A stretch of 64,000 bases of DNA from Leishmania mexicana MHOM/GT/2001/U1103 (lineage: Eukaryota; Euglenozoa; Kinetoplastea; Trypanosomatida; Trypanosomatidae): positions 2,860,944-2,924,943 of the forward strand of contig NC_018324.1 in the NCBI RefSeq assembly GCF_000234665.1. Direction: 5' to 3'. The notes below the pieces were generated by a model that worked only from the letters and a program-made list of their open reading frames with translations, had not been told where the DNA came from and did not search any database. Positions 61,401 to 64,000 of the stretch are shown here, one piece after another (the first letter of the stretch is position 1; each line of letters starts with the position of its first letter). A program made the position numbers and the translations under genes.

Positions 61401-63369
61401 TCACACCGCGAACGGCAACAGCGGCAACGGCACGTACGCGCCGACGCCCTTCATGCAACCGCAGGTATATATGGGCAACAGCAACAGCGGCAGACCCGGC
61501 GAAGCGGTGCCATACTGCGGCTCTCCTTCTGTCCCTGGCTACCTCATGGAGATGGCGAGCGGGTACAACACACTGCCACCACAGCAGCAGCAGCGTATCA
61601 ACATCATGAACACGGTCCCCGATCCTCACAAGTCCAAGTCTGACCACAGCAGCGGCCATTCACGCGTTGGAAGCAGCCTCGCGCACGGTGTGGTGGTTTG
61701 GCCGGCAATGCAGCCTAGCAACGCTCAGATGCCGCCGCCTCCCGCGTCCAGTCACATGAACTGCGCACTGCCAGGCCAGCAGCAGGGAGAGGTCATGGGA
61801 AGCCCGTCAGGCTTCGCGTACGCGGCAGCGACATCGTCGATGTCGTATAAGCCGGCGCCGCCCACCTATCACGCCGCTTCCCACAATGTCAATCCCCCTG
61901 CTGCAGGTACGTGCGCCTTAGCCTCATCCCCACAGTCGTCGCCGATGTCAGGCGAGCAGGTGAGCAACTCGCCACTCAGGGCTGATGTGGCCGCGTTACC
62001 GCAGCTGCGCCTTCAAAGCCCCGGCAACAGCGACGCTCAGCACGGTCTGATCATGGACGCCGCCAAAAGTGCCGCAGCCAGTCGGCCGCTGCCTGACGCA
62101 AAGGCGCCTTGGGCGAACGGCAAGAATGGCGAGGTGCCGCGCTCGTCGGAGCCAGCGAAGTCCGCGACTTCCAGCACCACACACGGCAACGGCGCGACGG
62201 CAACGCTCGCAGCGGCTGCACCGTTTCCTCACGGCTGCGTCGGCACGAATCGTGGCGACGTCGGCGCCGCAGGCAACTGTTTCGCGGCCAGCCAGTGCAA
62301 CGGGTCGGCGACGCAGCAGGCGGCTCGAAGCAGCAGCGACCCGCATTCCACCAAGGCCCCGGATGAGAGCAAAGCCACCGACCAAGTGACAGCGCCGAAG
62401 GCGGCTGTGCTACGGAGCGTGATGCCGTGGTCGCTGCAGGGCGGAACAGGGTGGGAAAGCAATGATGACGCGAGAGACGACACAACGCAGTTCCTGCTGC
62501 GCAGCACAGAGCTGCTGGACGTCGGTGATGACGACGCGACGGAGGAGCCTGCTGGCGGCAACAGCAACAACGCCCCTAGCGGTGGAACCGCAAGCAATGT
62601 GGAAGAGCTTGGCGCACACCGTGTTGCCCGACTGGTGGCAGGCCGAGACATGTTTGTCGCTAACGCGGCCCATCAGCTACCACAGCCCACGCCGACAAAG
62701 AACATAGATATGTCAATCATGAACATGCTACTGGCCGCTGCCCCGCAGCCGCAGCCGAGCGATGCCGCGATGTCGTCCACTGCCGCTGCGCGGCAGCTGA
62801 CCTTCCCTACTGTCGCAGAGCCGCCCAAGCCCGTCCCAGCACCGTCCTTTCAACCCGGTGGTGTCTTTCCTGTGTACGTCCTTCAGTTGCCAGCACACCC
62901 ACCGCAGCCTCAGCCGCAGCTAACCACTACCTCGCCGTTGCCAGCGGCGGCACCGCCATCGGACAAGCCACTCTATTACACCATGGCCAACGGCGTGCCC
63001 CTCCTTGTGCAGCCATCAACGACGCCTGGCGGGTTGGCGGTCACCTACCCGAATGGCCAACCGTTCCCGCACGGTGGCGATGGGTTCATGCCGTATCCGG
63101 CTATGCCTCAGCCGCCACCGCCACAGCAGCTGCAGCAGCAGCCGATACCCATGATGCCACACGGTCAAGCTATGATGAGCACGGCCGGCCTCGATGGGCG
63201 GCCGGTGGCGCGGCTCTCCGTGCAGCCTAGTGCCAGCTGGGGCAGTCAGTACCGCTTTTTCCCCAGCAGCCCCGGCAACCTTGCAGGTGCCTTCGCGAAT
63301 AGTCGCGCACCGGCGTACAGCAACAACAACGGCAACAACCCTTTCCAGGCTGGTAACGACTTCTCGTAG
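58459..63369 (+). CDS. Putatively myristoylated protein with very long disordered tail, paralog 3 of 3
   Basis: The protein has 1636 residues. M-G-A-V-P-S fits N-myristoylation. Residues 19-35 carry Y-E-V-G-M-V-P-L-T-K-Y-Y-F, as in the paralogs. Residues 226-252 hold F-T-E-A-D-L and L-F-D-T-N. M-P-V-P-C-A-L-C is at 274-281 and A-I-L-T-S-A-G-D-R-T-L-E-R-V-L at 351-365. A Ser/Gly-rich insertion of about 200 residues separates this from N-N-Y-S-A-L-K-S-L near 618-626 and a C-terminal helical block around 713-850. The remainder, from about 870, is disordered, Ser/Gly/Asn/Pro/Gln-rich, with L-Y-Y-T-M-A-N-G-V-P-L-L-V-Q-P near 1505-1519. It is closest in motif content to paralog 2. No enzymatic or RNA-binding domain is recognised. 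ATG 58459 is the start; the frame upstream is open 52 codons without an ATG. Confidence 0.87.
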   Translation: MGAVPSRECTSLFSYFRGSYEVGMVPLTKYYFGKDTDATTAPVDVDVSVHIAPLQRAITAGRKPQQQPPSLLLHAGSRSHMRQQLRQQLLLMRRDPAVLYANARDAQNILQSLSRQENSTHHKSSGSSETRATSAETASLSSTARVAKDASTSAATGVAAAADHNVNENSGAATPEKSRTDSLTGASDSERSGSNPPVHQQDGSSANDSCATERLFRNYWSIMPDNNFTEADLDRFLDLVDATLFDTNDELISADPIFSGTAATPGTSSTKSFMPVPCALCLAYPDGKEREGALALDGRVINIIGYFGLMTREMQDAFKVVKRFPNELEKQRQHADEADSASGSIMFLNTAILTSAGDRTLERVLVLAAVMLRQQFHTIGRRHALQAKLSQLLQEQSEHKHNVDPQMVRYLQKLLALPPRAEQQQPFFDPLLEVPLPSIPSGIYTPTQYVNAASNEASQRPHASSLSSCGRPALGNFPGGGKFQNSTMGLCNGVAGESSSPHLRSLPNDRPSSMGGTHSASGAGSGHVLLYPQQSASGVPAGGVLGVSHNSLGPGSGSEGTCPPLMDGCGESLGANAAMSSPPVLGPLPLSQSDEDAITLALCRRMQQGRVVIETASNNYSALKSLTENFAFLCCQILLDPSLITMELVELPALVETPSFKPAESAKTVATTLSSTASEEARSSTGIPHPTADDEKPVSTARPSQPQLPPSSAVLIKLDPQHVCQATMWASSFFHCPTLLPSGAWVKYKLKDECEQLRHVLQNKDMLIAHWRKTDVDQAGQYLGKHTARLLEHVRALQAETEEARALSAEYWMQRPLYVNQDGRKYGLYQSRYGTMLIGVRAFTAGNGSSAAAANAKEERSGSTKAAVGNNATSFSCGSTSLAAHAGQASTISSSLHSANSGSGSGLAIASRGAAPRSGGANGSRMGHHSVFSSNNDVGMGLQNVSGNGNISERYGRGVGGDMAGGGAGYSNNGPYVNYPPHTANGNSGNGTYAPTPFMQPQVYMGNSNSGRPGEAVPYCGSPSVPGYLMEMASGYNTLPPQQQQRINIMNTVPDPHKSKSDHSSGHSRVGSSLAHGVVVWPAMQPSNAQMPPPPASSHMNCALPGQQQGEVMGSPSGFAYAAATSSMSYKPAPPTYHAASHNVNPPAAGTCALASSPQSSPMSGEQVSNSPLRADVAALPQLRLQSPGNSDAQHGLIMDAAKSAAASRPLPDAKAPWANGKNGEVPRSSEPAKSATSSTTHGNGATATLAAAAPFPHGCVGTNRGDVGAAGNCFAASQCNGSATQQAARSSSDPHSTKAPDESKATDQVTAPKAAVLRSVMPWSLQGGTGWESNDDARDDTTQFLLRSTELLDVGDDDATEEPAGGNSNNAPSGGTASNVEELGAHRVARLVAGRDMFVANAAHQLPQPTPTKNIDMSIMNMLLAAAPQPQPSDAAMSSTAAARQLTFPTVAEPPKPVPAPSFQPGGVFPVYVLQLPAHPPQPQPQLTTTSPLPAAAPPSDKPLYYTMANGVPLLVQPSTTPGGLAVTYPNGQPFPHGGDGFMPYPAMPQPPPPQQLQQQPIPMMPHGQAMMSTAGLDGRPVARLSVQPSASWGSQYRFFPSSPGNLAGAFANSRAPAYSNNNGNNPFQAGNDFS

Positions 63370-64000
63370 TACTGCAGAGGGTAAGTGCCAAGTGCTGCGC
63401 TCTCTAATTCGCGTCCCCTCCCGCCCGCCCCGTATGGCTGCAGACAAGAAGCGGCCGCCTCCCTCTTCCTCCTTTTCCCTCGCCACGAGGGCACGTCTTT
63501 TTTTGTGTATGTCTGTGTGTGCATGTGTGCGGTGTGTGAGAGGCATGATCTTGTCGGTCTATTTGTGTCAACCTCCTTGTCTGTCGTTTGCGTGTGTGTG
63601 TGTGTGTGTGTGTGTGTCTGCGGTGGCCATTTTCATGCTTCTCTTCGTCAAGTCTACGCTGTACACTGTTTCTCTTACAGGATTCACTTTATCAGTTCAT
63701 GCGCCCCTCCCCCCGCAGTTGCAAGCACGCGCAGGTGCGGCTCATGATGCATGTATGCGCACAAGTAAGCGAAGAAGAGCCGGATGATGAGGAGAGGAGA
63801 CTGGAGTGGAACTGGGAGGGACGGAGAGGGGAGAAAGGGGACGAGTGCCGTAGACGGAGCTGTACCTCCATCTCTCCCTCCCTCCCTCTGTCTTCCGCTT
63901 GTGTATTCACGGTGTTCTTCGCTCCTTGTCTCATCCTGTGCGCCTTTACCCCTTTTTGTCTTTTGATTTTTTTTCCGTTCTCTGTATATATATATATATA
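63370..64000 (+). other. Start of 3' UTR/spacer after paralog 3
   Basis: No gene is seen. There is a TG run near 63591-63617, and the window ends inside a (TA)n tract. Confidence 0.7.
63985..64000 (+). repeat. (TA)n tract cut by the window end
   Basis: At least eight TA units. True length is unknown because the window stops here. Confidence 0.85.

Noticed and set aside
1..64000. CRISPR arrays, bacterial-type operons, attachment sites, terminators
   Set aside because: No spaced palindromic repeats, Shine-Dalgarno sites or integrase-type genes were seen, and the genome is clearly eukaryotic.

Overview
The window looks like nuclear DNA from a trypanosomatid, most likely Leishmania or a close relative. 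All supportable genes lie on the + strand, have no introns and are separated by long spacers. The spacers are full of pyrimidine tracts, (TG)n/(CA)n runs and AG sites, as expected for a polycistronic unit processed by trans-splicing and polyadenylation. Coding DNA is GC-rich and compositionally distinct from the spacers. I see no bacterial-type ribosome binding sites, promoters or terminators, and no convincing RNA genes. Species and chromosome cannot be named from the sequence alone.

Layout. At 1-19.2 kb gene density is ordinary for such a genome: (1) a 5'-truncated large protein with a TRAF-like zinc finger; (2) an N-terminal-motor kinesin with a very large insertion in motor loop 5; (3) a short RRP5-like rRNA-processing protein; (4) the PP2A scaffold subunit A (PR65); (5) a small unrecognised basic protein with a possible mitochondrial presequence; (6) a Hikeshi/OPI10 family protein. 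From 19.2 kb to the end the landscape changes. Three large genes (24182-28192, 42000-44945, 58459-63369) are separated by gene-free spacers of about 13.8 and 13.5 kb, and the first is preceded by 5 kb without a gene.

The three large proteins are diverged paralogs. Each starts M-G-(G/A)-x-P-S, a good N-myristoylation signal. They share an N-terminal motif, a P-V-P-C-A motif and a C-terminal hydrophobic/helical block, and two of the three clearly share A-G-D-R-T-L-E-R-V-L. Each ends in a long Pro/Gln/Ser/Gly-rich disordered tail. I do not recognise a described function. This tandem family with its giant, repeat-laden spacers (probably very long UTRs) is the best candidate for an undescribed system here.

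Other non-genic items are three 100-N assembly gaps (one flanked by a perfect 185-bp duplication), a GC-rich degenerate retroposon-like island at about 47.9-49.5 kb, a possible SIDER-like element at 17.4-18.0 kb, recurrent (TA)n tracts, and potential G-quadruplexes. Most other open frames are translations of TG/CA/pyrimidine repeats and are not reported as genes. The listed genes have housekeeping or regulatory roles (transport, ribosome assembly, phosphatase scaffold, Hsp70 import). Their grouping reflects shared transcription, not a shared pathway.
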